A stretch of 64,000 nucleotides of DNA from the NCBI RefSeq assembly GCF_900103975.1, contig NZ_FNIR01000006.1, forward strand, positions 124,001 to 188,000, written 5' to 3'. Positions 48,229 to 57,096 of this stretch are shown here, piece after piece (the first letter of the stretch is position 1; the number at the start of each line of letters is the position of its first letter). Both the position numbers and the translations under genes were made by a program. The DNA is from Klenkia soli. GTDB taxonomy: Bacteria > Actinomycetota > Actinomycetes > Mycobacteriales > Geodermatophilaceae. The notes below the pieces were generated by a model. It was not told the DNA's origin. It ran no database searches and saw nothing but the letters and a program-made list of their open reading frames with translations.

Positions 48229-49113
48229 GTGCTGTTCTCCTCCCGCCGGGCCGACGACGCCGACGTGATCCGGGCCCGCCTGCGGGCGCTGCTCGACGAC
48301 GGCGCGGCCGCACGCGGGTGGCTGCCCGACGACGACCCGGTGCCCGGGCCCGGGACCACCCCCGCAGCGGGGGACGCCTGGGCGGACGACGAGGACCCCG
48401 ACAGCTGGTCCACCGACGACGCACCCGCCGAGCCGGACCGGGCGACCGCACGCACGGGGAGCGGCCGGCACCGCGCCTCCGGTCCCTCGGCGAGGATCGA
48501 CCCCGGCCCGCACGGCGCCCGCACGCTGTGGGTGGTGGCCGTGCTGGCCGCGGTGGCCGTGGCGGGGTGGAGCTGGATCGGGCGGCCCGACGTCGAACCG
48601 GTCAGCGGGGACGGCGTGGCCACCGCGGTGCCGGCCGCGAGCACGGGCTCCCCGACGTCCGCCCCCGCAGCCGCCGTCCCCTCCGCCAGCAGCGACCTGG
48701 TGGTCGCCGTCGTGGGGCAGGTCGTGTCCCCGGGCCTGGTCACGCTGCCGGCCGGCTCCCGGGTGGCCGACGCCGTGGCCGCTGCGGGCGGGCTGCTGCC
48801 CGAGGCCGACCCGGCAGCGCTCAACGGGGCGGCCCTGCTGGTCGACGGGCAGCAGGTCGCCGTCGGGGTGCCCGGGGCGGCCGGCGGTGCGGGGGGAGGG
48901 ACGGACGCGGGGACGACGTCCGGCCTGGTCGACCTGAACACCGCCACCGTGGCCGACCTCGACGCCCTGCCCGGCATCGGCCCGGTGCTGGCGCAGCGGA
49001 TCGTGGACCACCGCGCCCAGCACGGACCCTTCGGCACGGTCGAGCAGCTGGACGACGTCAGCGGCATCGGGCCCTCGCTGTACGCCGAGATCTCCCCGCT
49101 GGTCACCGTCTGA
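48229..49113 (+). CDS. comEA: ComEA family DNA-binding protein
   Basis: Membrane-anchored DNA receptor of 294 aa. One membrane segment at about residues 99-115 (TLWVVAVLAAVAVAGWSWI) follows a cytoplasmic, Asp/Ala-rich N-terminus. An SLBB domain (VVAVVGQVVSPGLVTLPAGSRVADAV) spans about 155-220, and a C-terminal helix-hairpin-helix (DLNTATVADLDALPGIGPVLAQRI) ends the protein. GTG 48229 is preferred over the in-frame GTG 48220, which lies in the -10 box. It works with ComEC, here separated from it by bluB. Confidence 0.9.
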   Translation: MLFSSRRADDADVIRARLRALLDDGAAARGWLPDDDPVPGPGTTPAAGDAWADDEDPDSWSTDDAPAEPDRATARTGSGRHRASGPSARIDPGPHGARTLWVVAVLAAVAVAGWSWIGRPDVEPVSGDGVATAVPAASTGSPTSAPAAAVPSASSDLVVAVVGQVVSPGLVTLPAGSRVADAVAAAGGLLPEADPAALNGAALLVDGQQVAVGVPGAAGGAGGGTDAGTTSGLVDLNTATVADLDALPGIGPVLAQRIVDHRAQHGPFGTVEQLDDVSGIGPSLYAEISPLVTV

Positions 49114-49135
49114 CCCCCTCGTGTGGGATGGCGGC

Positions 49136-49768
49136 ATGGACGCTGACCTCTACGACGTCATCCACCGCAGGCGCGACGTCCGGCGTGAGTTCACCGGTGC
49201 GCCGGTCGACGCCGCCGCCCTCGAGCGCGTGCTGGGGGCCGCGCACGCCGCCCCCAGCGTCGGCATGACGCAGCCGTGGGACTTCGTCCTGGTCCGCGAC
49301 ACCGCCCTGCGCACCCGGTTCCAGGCGCACGTCGCGGCCGAGCGCGAGACCTTCGACGCGGAGCTGGACGCCGAGCGGGCCACGGTGTTCTCCCGCATCT
49401 CGGTGGAGGGCGTGCTCGGCGCCAGCCTGGGCGTGGTGGTCACCTACGACCCGACCCGGGGTGCACCCGCCGTGCTGGGCCGGCACGCGATCGCCGACAC
49501 CGGGCTCTACTCCACCTGCCTCGCGGTGCAGAACCTCTGGCTGGCCGCCACCGCCGAGGGGTGGGGCGTGGGCTGGGTGTCCTTCTACCGCGAGCCGTTC
49601 CTCCGCGAGCTGCTCGGCATCCCCGAGCACGTCCGGCCGGTCGCCTGGCTGTGCGTCGGGCCGGTGACCGCGCTGCAGGAGGTGCCCGACCTCGAGCGGC
49701 ACGGCTGGCGTGCCCGCCGTCCCCTCGCCGAGTCCGTCCACGCCGACCGGTGGGGTGTGCGCGCGTAG
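49136..49768 (+). CDS. bluB: 5,6-dimethylbenzimidazole synthase
   Basis: Nitroreductase-fold enzyme of 210 aa that destroys FMN to make the lower ligand of vitamin B12. It has the N-terminal RRRDVRREFTGAPVD, PSVGMTQPWDFVLV, GWVSFYREPFLRELLGIPEH and WRARRPLAESVHADRWG, which match BluB rather than general nitroreductases. The ATG at 49136 is preferred over the GTG at 49121. It ends in TAG. It interrupts comEA-comEC, and no other cobalamin synthesis gene is in the window; the B12-binding radical SAM protein at 27.7 kb would be a cobalamin user. Confidence 0.85.
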   Translation: MDADLYDVIHRRRDVRREFTGAPVDAAALERVLGAAHAAPSVGMTQPWDFVLVRDTALRTRFQAHVAAERETFDAELDAERATVFSRISVEGVLGASLGVVVTYDPTRGAPAVLGRHAIADTGLYSTCLAVQNLWLAATAEGWGVGWVSFYREPFLRELLGIPEHVRPVAWLCVGPVTALQEVPDLERHGWRARRPLAESVHADRWGVRA

Positions 49769-49860
49769 CAGGTCGGGCGCGGGTCGGCTGCTCGTCGTCC
49801 ACACCGGGCCGCGCCGTCCACAGGTGGTCCCGGACGGCGGAGGGGGCCGCGGGAGCTCCC

Positions 49861-49866
49861 TAGCGT
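49861..49866 (+). promoter_or_regulatory. candidate -10 box for leaderless comEC
   Basis: TAGCGT lies 7 bases before the GTG at 49874. Confidence 0.45.
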
Positions 49867-49873
49867 CCCCGGG

Positions 49874-52800
49874 GTGCGGGTGCAGCGGCGACGGCTCGAG
49901 GACCGGTGGTCCTGGACCGACCTGCGGCTCGTGCCGCCTGCGCTGGGTACCTGGGCCACCACCCTGCTGGTCCCGTGGCTCCCGGTGGCGGGCAACGCCG
50001 GGCTGGGCGCAGCCGCGGTCGTGGCCGCGCTCGTGCTGCGGCGGCGACGTCCCGGCGCCGTGCGGTGGACGGTCGTGGCCCTCCTGTCCGGGGTCGCGGT
50101 GGCCGCATCGGCCGGGGCCGTGCGGACCGGTGACCGGACCGCATCCCCGCTCGTCGCGCTGGCCGACCGTGGCGCGACCACGACGGTGCGGCTGACGGTG
50201 GACGACGACCCGCGGGCGCTCGCCGGCGGCCTCGGACCGGCCCGGGTGCTCGTCGACGGGACCGTGACCGCGATCAGCGGTGGACCCGCGGTGCGCCCGG
50301 CCGCCGTGCTCGTCTTCGGCGAGGCGGCGGACTGGGCCGGCACCCTGCCCGGTGCCCAGGTCGACGTCCGCGTCGAGGTCGGCCCCGCCGAGGACGGGGA
50401 CGACGTCGTCGCGGTGCTCACCTCCCGCGGCCCGCCCGAACCGGCGGTCCCGGCCGGTGCGGCGCAGCAGGTCGCGGGCGAGCTGCGCGGTGGGCTGGCC
50501 GACTCGGCGGCCCGGGTGCTGCCGGCCGACGAGGCCGGGCTGCTGCCCGGTCTGGTGGTCGGCGACACCACCGGGATGCAGCCGCAGGTCACCGCCGACT
50601 TCCGACGGGCCGGGCTCGGTCACCTCACGGCCGTGTCGGGCGCGAACGTGGCCATCGTGCTGGCGCTGCTGCTGTGGCCCCTGCGCCGCCGCTGCGTCGA
50701 CCGGCGGTGGCAGGCCGTGGCGGGGATGCTCGGGCTGGTCGGGTTCGTCCTGCTGGCCCGGCCCAGCCCGAGCGTGCTGCGGGCCGCCGCGATGGGGGCG
50801 GTCACGCTGCTGGCACTGGCGTCGGGCCGGTCGCGGGTGGCCGTCCCCGCCCTCGCCGCGTCGGTCTGCGTGCTGCTGCTGGTCGACCCGTCGCTGGCCC
50901 GGGACGGGGGGTTCGCGCTGTCGGTGGCGGCCACCGCCGGGATCGTGCTGCTGGCGCCCGGCTGGTCCCGTGCCTGGCGGCGCCGCGGGATGCCGGGCTG
51001 GTTCGCCGATGCCCTGGCGGTGAGCGCCGCCGCCGGGGTGGTGACCGCGCCGCTGGTGGCCGGGCTCTCGGGCCTGGTCAGCCTGGTGTCGCTGCCCGCC
51101 AACCTCCTGGCCGCGCCGGCGGTCGCACCCGCGACCGTGCTCGGGCTGCTCGCGGTGCTGGCCGGCCCGGTCAGCCCGGCGCTCACCGACGCGCTGGTGT
51201 GGTCGGCCGGGTGGCCGACGCGGTGGCTGGTGCTGGTCGCCGACCGGGCAGCCGCGGTGCCCGACGGCGCGGCCGGCTGGCCGGCGGGGACGGGAGGCGC
51301 GCTGCTGCTGGTCGGGCTGCTGGTGGCCGGGTCCGCCGTCCTGGTCCGGTGGCCGCGCACCCGCCCGCTGGCGCTGGCCGTGGTGGTCGGCGCGGTGGCC
51401 CTGGGCTGGCCGGCCCGCCAGGTCGCCGACGGCTGGCCGGTGACCGGCACGGTGCTGGTCGCCTGCGACGTGGGTCAGGGGGACGCCCTGGTCCTGCCCA
51501 CCGCACCTGGCGAGGCGGTGCTGGTCGACGCCGGCCCGGACCCGTCCCTGGTCGACGACTGCCTGGCCCGCCTCGACGTCGACCGACTGCCGCTGGTGCT
51601 GCTCTCGCACCTGGACGCCGACCACGTCACCGGTCTCCCCGGTGCGTTGGCCGGACGCGAGGTGGGGGAGGTCGCCACGGGTCTGCTGGCGCCGACCGAC
51701 GACCGGCTGGGCGCCGTGGGCCGCGCGGTCGCCGCGGCCGGCGGGCAGCTCACGACGCTGACGGCCGGCACCACCCGCACCGTGGGGACGGCGACGATCG
51801 AGGTGCTCGCCCCGGCCGCCCCCGCCGCGCGGGCCGGGGTGGACCCGAATGCGCTGTCGATGCTGGCCCGGGTGACCCAGCGGGGCATCGGGATCCTGTT
51901 CACCGGTGACCTGGGCGCCGACACCGAGGCGCGGCTGCTGGCTGCCGGGCTGGACCTGCGGGTCGACGTGCTCAAGGTCCCGCACCACGGCAGCGGGGAC
52001 GCCGACCCGGACTTCCTGGCCGCGACCGGGGCGCGGGTGGCGCTCATCTCGGTGGGCGCGGACAACGACTACGGCCACCCGACCGGCCGGTTGCTGGACT
52101 GGCTGGTGGCCGACGGCATGCAGGTGCACCGCACCGACACCGAGGGCGACCTCGCGGTGGTGGGGCAGGCCGGGGACTGGGGGGTGACCGCCCGTGGCGT
52201 GGACGAGGTCCAGCGGGCCGTGGCGGGTCCGGCTCCGGTCCTCCCGGACGGGCCGGGAGGTCGTACCTGCGTGACACGATGGCCCGGTGCCGCCGACCGC
52301 TGCTCCACCGCCCCCGCTGTCCCGGCTGCGCCTGGTCGTGGGCGAGGAGGAGCTGCTGCGCGCCCGGGCGGTGTCGGAGGTCCGCGCCGCGGTCCGCCGG
52401 CTGGACCCCGACTCCGAGGAGCACGAGCTCGCGGCCCTCGGTCTCCCGGTCGGCCAGCTCGCCGACGTCCTGGCGCCCTCGCTGTTCGGCGGCCACCGGC
52501 TCGTCGTGGTCACCGGGGTGCACGAGGCGGCCACGGCGCTGGTCGACTCCCTGCTCAGCTACGCGAAGGACCCCGACCCCGAGCTGACGCTCGTGCTGGT
52601 GCACTCCGGCGGCAAGCGCAACGAGGCCCTGCTCAAGGCGTACCGGCAGGCCGGTGCGGCCGAGGACGAGTGCGCGAAGCTGGTCTCGGCCGGCGACCGG
52701 ATGACGTTCGTGCGCAACGAGGTCCGGCGCGCCGGAGGTCGGATCACCCCCGACGCCGCCACCGCCCTGCTCGAGGCCGTCGGCAACGACCTGCGGTCGC

Positions 52801-53644
52801 TGTCGGCGGCGGCCAGCCAGCTCGTCTCGGACTTCGGCGGCTCCATCGACGCCGACGCGGTGGCCCGCTTCCACCGGGGGCAGGCCGAGGTCACCGGGTT
52901 CACCGTGGCCGAACGGGTGCTGGTGGGCGACCACGCCGGGTCGATCGAGATGCTGCGCTGGGCCCTGGACCGCGGGGTGCCGCACGTGCTGCTGGCCGAC
53001 GCCATCGCCGACGGTGTGCGCACCGCGGCGCGGGTGGCCTCGCTGGGCACGACCAACATCGGCGACCTCGCCCGGCAGCTGAAGATGCCGCCGTGGAAGG
53101 TGAAGAAGGCGCAGGCGCAGGCCCGGGGGTGGACCATCCCGGCGCTGCAGCAGGCGATCGGGGTGGCCGCCGGGCTCAACGCCGACGTCAAGGGTGTGGC
53201 GGCCAGCGCCGACTACGCCCTGGAGCGGGCGGTGCGTCGGATCGTGGCCCTGCGGGCTGCCGCCGGCGGTGGGCGTGGAGCCCGCCCGGCGTCCCGGTAC
53301 TGAGCCGCCCCCCCCGGGACGCGACGAGCCCCCGTCCCCGGTGCGGGGAGGGGGGCTCGTCGAGCGGGCGGGGTGCCTCAGAGCGAGGCGGCCTGCTTGG
53401 CCAGCGCCGACTTGCGGTTGGCGGCCTGGTTCTTGTGGATGACGCCCTTGCTGGCGGCCTTGTCCAGCAGCTTGCTGGCGGCGCGCAGCGTGGTGTCGGC
53501 GGCGTCCTTGTCCCCGGCCGCGGTGGCGGCGTGGAAGCGCCGGACCGAGGTCTTCAGGGCGGACTTGACCGCGACGTTGCGCTGACGCGCCTTCTCGTTG
53601 GTCTTGATCCGCTTGATCTGGGACTTGATGTTCGCCACGCGTGA
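49874..53644 (+). CDS. comEC: ComEC/Rec2 DNA channel protein lacking its expected stop codon
   Basis: Inner-membrane DNA uptake channel. Residues 1-500 hold N-terminal membrane segments, an OB-like part and the Competence domain ([32 protein letters not shown]). Residues of about 530-775 are a metallo-beta-lactamase-like domain with [19 protein letters not shown] and [11 protein letters not shown]. Similarity ends near 52200 (GDWGVTARG), giving the usual length of about 780-800 aa. No stop follows in this frame until 53642-53644, so the frame runs through all of holA and rpsT (which is on the other strand). The extra 450 residues look like a shadow of holA. A single-base insertion before 52271 would restore a TGA at 52272-52274, 12 bp before holA. 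The true 3' end is thus near 52.2-52.3 kb or the gene is frameshifted. Confidence 0.8.
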   Translation: MRVQRRRLEDRWSWTDLRLVPPALGTWATTLLVPWLPVAGNAGLGAAAVVAALVLRRRRPGAVRWTVVALLSGVAVAASAGAVRTGDRTASPLVALADRGATTTVRLTVDDDPRALAGGLGPARVLVDGTVTAISGGPAVRPAAVLVFGEAADWAGTLPGAQVDVRVEVGPAEDGDDVVAVLTSRGPPEPAVPAGAAQQVAGELRGGLADSAARVLPADEAGLLPGLVVGDTTGMQPQVTADFRRAGLGHLTAVSGANVAIVLALLLWPLRRRCVDRRWQAVAGMLGLVGFVLLARPSPSVLRAAAMGAVTLLALASGRSRVAVPALAASVCVLLLVDPSLARDGGFALSVAATAGIVLLAPGWSRAWRRRGMPGWFADALAVSAAAGVVTAPLVAGLSGLVSLVSLPANLLAAPAVAPATVLGLLAVLAGPVSPALTDALVWSAGWPTRWLVLVADRAAAVPDGAAGWPAGTGGALLLVGLLVAGSAVLVRWPRTRPLALAVVVGAVALGWPARQVADGWPVTGTVLVACDVGQGDALVLPTAPGEAVLVDAGPDPSLVDDCLARLDVDRLPLVLLSHLDADHVTGLPGALAGREVGEVATGLLAPTDDRLGAVGRAVAAAGGQLTTLTAGTTRTVGTATIEVLAPAAPAARAGVDPNALSMLARVTQRGIGILFTGDLGADTEARLLAAGLDLRVDVLKVPHHGSGDADPDFLAATGARVALISVGADNDYGHPTGRLLDWLVADGMQVHRTDTEGDLAVVGQAGDWGVTARGVDEVQRAVAGPAPVLPDGPGGRTCVTRWPGAADRCSTAPAVPAAPGRGRGGAAARPGGVGGPRRGPPAGPRLRGARARGPRSPGRPARRRPGALAVRRPPARRGHRGARGGHGAGRLPAQLREGPRPRADARAGALRRQAQRGPAQGVPAGRCGRGRVREAGLGRRPDDVRAQRGPARRRSDHPRRRHRPARGRRQRPAVAVGGGQPARLGLRRLHRRRRGGPLPPGAGRGHRVHRGRTGAGGRPRRVDRDAALGPGPRGAARAAGRRHRRRCAHRGAGGLAGHDQHRRPRPAAEDAAVEGEEGAGAGPGVDHPGAAAGDRGGRRAQRRRQGCGGQRRLRPGAGGASDRGPAGCRRRWAWSPPGVPVLSRPPRDATSPRPRCGEGGSSSGRGASERGGLLGQRRLAVGGLVLVDDALAGGLVQQLAGGAQRGVGGVLVPGRGGGVEAPDRGLQGGLDRDVALTRLLVGLDPLDLGLDVRHA
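52287..53303 (+). CDS. holA: DNA polymerase III subunit delta
   Basis: Clamp-loader subunit of 338 aa. [20 protein letters not shown] at the N-terminus, [32 protein letters not shown] and [16 protein letters not shown] at the C-terminus match HolA, and the position after comEC matches Rv2413c. The GTG at 52287 follows CACGAT by 6 bases. Codon third positions are consistently G or C in this frame, supporting it over the overlapping comEC frame. Confidence 0.9.
   Translation: MPPTAAPPPPLSRLRLVVGEEELLRARAVSEVRAAVRRLDPDSEEHELAALGLPVGQLADVLAPSLFGGHRLVVVTGVHEAATALVDSLLSYAKDPDPELTLVLVHSGGKRNEALLKAYRQAGAAEDECAKLVSAGDRMTFVRNEVRRAGGRITPDAATALLEAVGNDLRSLSAAASQLVSDFGGSIDADAVARFHRGQAEVTGFTVAERVLVGDHAGSIEMLRWALDRGVPHVLLADAIADGVRTAARVASLGTTNIGDLARQLKMPPWKVKKAQAQARGWTIPALQQAIGVAAGLNADVKGVAASADYALERAVRRIVALRAAAGGGRGARPASRY
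53322..53362. terminator. bidirectional terminator between holA and rpsT
   Basis: A 12-bp outer stem (53322-53333 with 53351-53362) and a nested 5-bp stem with a 3-nt loop (53336-53348) lie between the convergent genes. Confidence 0.85.
53378..53638 (-). CDS. rpsT: 30S ribosomal protein S20
   Basis: Small-subunit protein of 86 aa. [20 protein letters not shown] is the conserved start and [19 protein letters not shown] the conserved end. It lies on the opposite strand between holA and lepA, as in M. tuberculosis (Rv2412). Confidence 0.97.
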   Translation of the reverse strand: MANIKSQIKRIKTNEKARQRNVAVKSALKTSVRRFHAATAAGDKDAADTTLRAASKLLDKAASKGVIHKNQAANRKSALAKQAASL

Positions 53645-53855
53645 GCCTCGGGTCTTCTCGGGGAAAGTCTGCCGTCACGTCCGCGGCGCAGGGCGCAACG
53701 CGGACCGGTTCGCCAAGATACCAGCCCGCCCGCATCCCGCACAGGTGCGGGCATGGTGCTCCCGATCGGACGGGCGCCGACGTCCTGGCGTGGACGTCCC
53801 CGTCGTCCGGGCGGTGCGCCCCGTCGTCGTCCCGGCGTGGGACGATGGGGGCACT

Positions 53856-55694
53856 GTGACTGCACCCGCCCGCACCGACCCGGCCCGCATCCGGAACTTC
53901 TGCATCATCGCCCACATCGACCACGGCAAGTCGACGCTGGCCGATCGGATGCTCGAGGTGACCGGCATCGTCGAGGGGCGCAACATGCGCGCCCAGTACC
54001 TCGACCGCATGGACATCGAGCGCGAGCGCGGCATCACCATCAAGAGCCAGAACGTGCGGCTGCCGTGGACCCCGCGCAGCGGTGAGCACGTCGGCACCGA
54101 GTACGTGCTGGACATGATCGACACCCCGGGCCACGTCGACTTCACCTACGAGGTGTCCCGCTCGCTGGCCGCCTGCGAGGGTGCTGTGCTGCTGGTCGAC
54201 GCCGCGCAGGGCATCGAGGCGCAGACGCTGGCCAACCTGTACCTGGCGATCGAGAACGACCTGACGATCATCCCGGTGCTGAACAAGATCGACCTGCCCG
54301 CGGCGCAGCCCGAGAAGTTCGCCGCCGAGATCGCGCACATCATCGGGTGCGACCCCGACGACGTGCTGCGGGTCAGCGGCAAGACCGGCGAGGGCGTGCC
54401 CGAGCTGCTGGACATGATCGTGGAGAAGATCCCGGCCCCGACCGGTGACGCCGACGGCCCCGCCCGCGCGCTGATCTTCGACTCGGTCTACGACATCTAC
54501 CGCGGGGTCATCACCTACGTCCGCGTCGTCGACGGCCGCATCTCCGGCCGTGAGCGGATCAAGATGATGAGCAACAACGTCACCCACGAGCTGCTCGAGA
54601 TCGGCGTCATCAGCCCCGAGCCCAAGCCGGTCGAGAGCCTCGGAGTCGGCGAGGTGGGCTACTTCATCACCGGGGTGAAGGACGTGCGCCAGTCCCGGGT
54701 CGGCGACACCGTGACGCTGCAGCACCGGCCGGCGGCCGAGTCCCTCGGTGGCTACCGCGACCCCAACCCGATGGTCTACTCCGGGCTCTACCCGATCGAC
54801 GGCAGCGAGTACCAGCTGCTGCGCGAGGCGCTGGACAAGCTGCTGCTCAACGACGCCGCGCTGGTCTACGAGCCCGAGACGTCGGCGGCGCTGGGCTTCG
54901 GCTTCCGCGTGGGCTTCCTGGGCCTGCTGCACCTGGAGATCGTCCGCGAGCGCCTCGAGCGCGAGAGCGGCCTGAGTCTGATCTCGACCGCGCCCAACGT
55001 GGTCTACCGGGTGGTCATGGAGGACGGCAGCGAGCACACCGTCACCAACCCGAGCGACTGGCCGCACGGCAAGATGACCGCGATCTTCGAGCCGATCGTC
55101 AACGCCACGGTCATCGCCCCCAGCGACTACACCGGCACGATCATGGAGCTGTGCCAGGGCCGCCGCGGCTCGCTCACCGGCATGGACTACCTGTCGGAGT
55201 CCCGGGTCGAGCTGCGCTACACGCTGCCGCTCGGCGAGATCATCTTCGACTTCTTCGACGCCCTGAAGTCCCGCACCCGCGGCTACGCGAGCCTGGACTA
55301 CGCCGAGGCCGGCGAGCAGGAGGCCGACCTGGTCAAGGTCGACATCCTGCTGCAGGGCGAGGCCGTCGACGCCTTCTCCTCGATCGTGCACAAGGACAAG
55401 GCCTACGGCTACGGCGTGATGATGGCCGGCAAGCTGCGCGAGCTCATCCCGCGCCAGCAGTTCGAGGTGCCGATCCAGGCCGCCGTCGGCGCCCGGGTGA
55501 TCGCCCGGGAGACCGTCCGGGCGATCCGCAAGGACGTCCTCGCCAAGTGCTACGGCGGTGACATCTCGCGCAAGCGCAAGCTGCTGGAGAAGCAGAAGGA
55601 GGGCAAGAAGCGGATGAAGATGGTCGGCCGCGTCGAGGTCCCCCAGGAGGCGTTCGTCGCCGCGCTCTCCAACGCCGAGCCCACCAAGAAGTAG
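53856..55694 (+). CDS. lepA: elongation factor 4 (LepA)
   Basis: Translational GTPase of 612 aa. G1 is [10 protein letters not shown]3 DTPGHVDF and G4 NKID; the LepA-specific C-terminal domain ends [19 protein letters not shown]. The GTG at 53856 ([20 protein letters not shown]) is the conserved start; the frame is open from 53598. It ends in TAG, 2 bp before the MOSC gene. Confidence 0.96.
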   Translation: MTAPARTDPARIRNFCIIAHIDHGKSTLADRMLEVTGIVEGRNMRAQYLDRMDIERERGITIKSQNVRLPWTPRSGEHVGTEYVLDMIDTPGHVDFTYEVSRSLAACEGAVLLVDAAQGIEAQTLANLYLAIENDLTIIPVLNKIDLPAAQPEKFAAEIAHIIGCDPDDVLRVSGKTGEGVPELLDMIVEKIPAPTGDADGPARALIFDSVYDIYRGVITYVRVVDGRISGRERIKMMSNNVTHELLEIGVISPEPKPVESLGVGEVGYFITGVKDVRQSRVGDTVTLQHRPAAESLGGYRDPNPMVYSGLYPIDGSEYQLLREALDKLLLNDAALVYEPETSAALGFGFRVGFLGLLHLEIVRERLERESGLSLISTAPNVVYRVVMEDGSEHTVTNPSDWPHGKMTAIFEPIVNATVIAPSDYTGTIMELCQGRRGSLTGMDYLSESRVELRYTLPLGEIIFDFFDALKSRTRGYASLDYAEAGEQEADLVKVDILLQGEAVDAFSSIVHKDKAYGYGVMMAGKLRELIPRQQFEVPIQAAVGARVIARETVRAIRKDVLAKCYGGDISRKRKLLEKQKEGKKRMKMVGRVEVPQEAFVAALSNAEPTKK

Positions 55695-55696
55695 CC

Positions 55697-56341
55697 GTGG
55701 GGCGCGTCGAGGCGGTCTGCGTCTCCGGGGACGACCTGTACCCGCTGCCGGGCAGGCGACCGAGCACGTCGGGCATCCGCAAGCGGTCGGTCACGGGGCG
55801 GGTCGCGGTGCTGCCCGAGACGCTGGACGGCGACCAGCAGGTCAACCGCAAGCACCACGGCGGCGAGGGCCAGGCCGTCTACGCCTACGCCGCCGAGGAC
55901 GCCGCGTGGTGGGAGTCCGAGCTCGGCCGGGAGCTGCCGGCCGGCGCGTTCGGCGAGAACCTGCGGACGACGGGGCTCGACCTCACCGGCGCGGTGCTCG
56001 GCGAGCAGTGGGCCGTCGGCACCGCGCTGTTCGAGGTCACCGCACCCCGCATCCCCTGCGCGAACTTCGCCCGTTTCTGGGACGTCCCCGACCTGGTCAA
56101 GCGGTTCACCGCGCACGGCGCGAGCGGCGCCTACCTGCGTGTGCTGCAGACCGGCGAGATCGGTGCCGGCGACGAGGTCGAGCTCGTGCACCGGCCCGAC
56201 CACGGGGTCACCGCGGGGCTGCTGTTCCGCGCGCTGACCACCCAGCGGTCCCGACTCGTCGAGGTCGCCCCCGCTCTGGACGCCGTGCCGCAGAAGGACC
56301 GCGCCAAGCTCGAGGGCCGCATCGCCGCGCTGCTGGGCTGA
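55697..56341 (+). CDS. MOSC domain protein
   Basis: Protein of 214 aa. DGDQQVNRKHHGGEGQAVYAY, AGAFGENLRTTG, and the key Cys in APRIPCANFARFW are the MOSC signatures (YiiM-like). The domain binds molybdenum cofactor or sulfur carriers and YiiM-type members act on hydroxylated or N-oxide compounds. It starts at GTG 55697, 2 bp after lepA, so it is probably co-transcribed. Confidence 0.88.
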   Translation: MGRVEAVCVSGDDLYPLPGRRPSTSGIRKRSVTGRVAVLPETLDGDQQVNRKHHGGEGQAVYAYAAEDAAWWESELGRELPAGAFGENLRTTGLDLTGAVLGEQWAVGTALFEVTAPRIPCANFARFWDVPDLVKRFTAHGASGAYLRVLQTGEIGAGDEVELVHRPDHGVTAGLLFRALTTQRSRLVEVAPALDAVPQKDRAKLEGRIAALLG

Positions 56342-56403
56342 ACCGTCGGAGCTGCGCGCTACTGTCCGCGCGGGCCTCACGGGGAGTCCTGCGAGGAGGC
56401 GGC

Positions 56404-57096
56404 ATGCAACTGCGGACGACGGCGGCGGCGTTGGTGCTCGCCGCCCTGACCCTGGCCGGCTGCAGCGGGGGCAGCTCCGACGAGTCCGCCGGTGACCTGC
56501 TGTCCCGGGCCAGGACCACCCTCGACGACGCCAGCAGCGTCCACTTCGTGCTGACCAGCGACGGCGCGCCCGCCGGCGGCAGCGCCCTGCTCGGCGGCGA
56601 GGGCGACATCGCCCGGCCCGCCTCGTTCAGCGGCACCCTGCAGGTGCAGGCCTTCGGCAGCTCGATCGACGCGGAGGTCATCTCGGTCGACGGCACGGTC
56701 TACGCCCAGCTGCCGCTGACCAGCGGCTACAGCGTGGTCGACCCGGCCACCATCGGCGTCGGCGACCCCGGGGCGCTGATCGACCCCGACACCGGCATCA
56801 GCCAGCTGCTGACCGCCGCGCAGTCGCCCGAGCTGGGCGACGAGTCCCGGGTCGACGGCGAGGTGGTGCGCGAGGTGAGCGGCACCCTGCCCGGCGACCT
56901 GGTGGCCGACCTGCTCACCAGCCAGGACCCCGAGCAGGACGTCCAGGCGGTGTTCTCGATCGCCACCGACAGCGGTCAGCTCCGCCAGGTGCAGCTGACC
57001 GGGCCGTTCTTCACCGCCGACGACACCGGCAGCTACACGATCGTCCTGTCCGACTTCGGGGCCGATGTCCAGATCACCGCGCCGCCCACCAGCTGA
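56404..57096 (+). CDS. LppX/LprAFG family lipoprotein (LprG-like)
   Basis: Exported lipoprotein of 230 aa. The signal peptide ends in the lipobox LTLAGC (Cys20). The mature protein has the half-barrel pattern of LprG, which binds triacylated lipids: SVHFVLTSDG, GDIARPASFSGTLQV, DGTVYAQLPLTSGY, GTLPGDLVADL. The following MFS gene overlaps it by 32 bp. In mycobacteria lprG and the MFS transporter P55 form the same pair and together move triacylglyceride to the cell surface, so that function is inferred here. Confidence 0.85.
   Translation: MQLRTTAAALVLAALTLAGCSGGSSDESAGDLLSRARTTLDDASSVHFVLTSDGAPAGGSALLGGEGDIARPASFSGTLQVQAFGSSIDAEVISVDGTVYAQLPLTSGYSVVDPATIGVGDPGALIDPDTGISQLLTAAQSPELGDESRVDGEVVREVSGTLPGDLVADLLTSQDPEQDVQAVFSIATDSGQLRQVQLTGPFFTADDTGSYTIVLSDFGADVQITAPPTS

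Noticed and set aside
52287-53644. C-terminal extension of ComEC in the frame overlapping holA
   Set aside because: It is Arg/Pro/Gly-rich sequence typical of a shadow frame of GC-rich coding DNA and covers two genes with clear homology, holA and rpsT. The feature is kept at full frame length only because there is no earlier stop.
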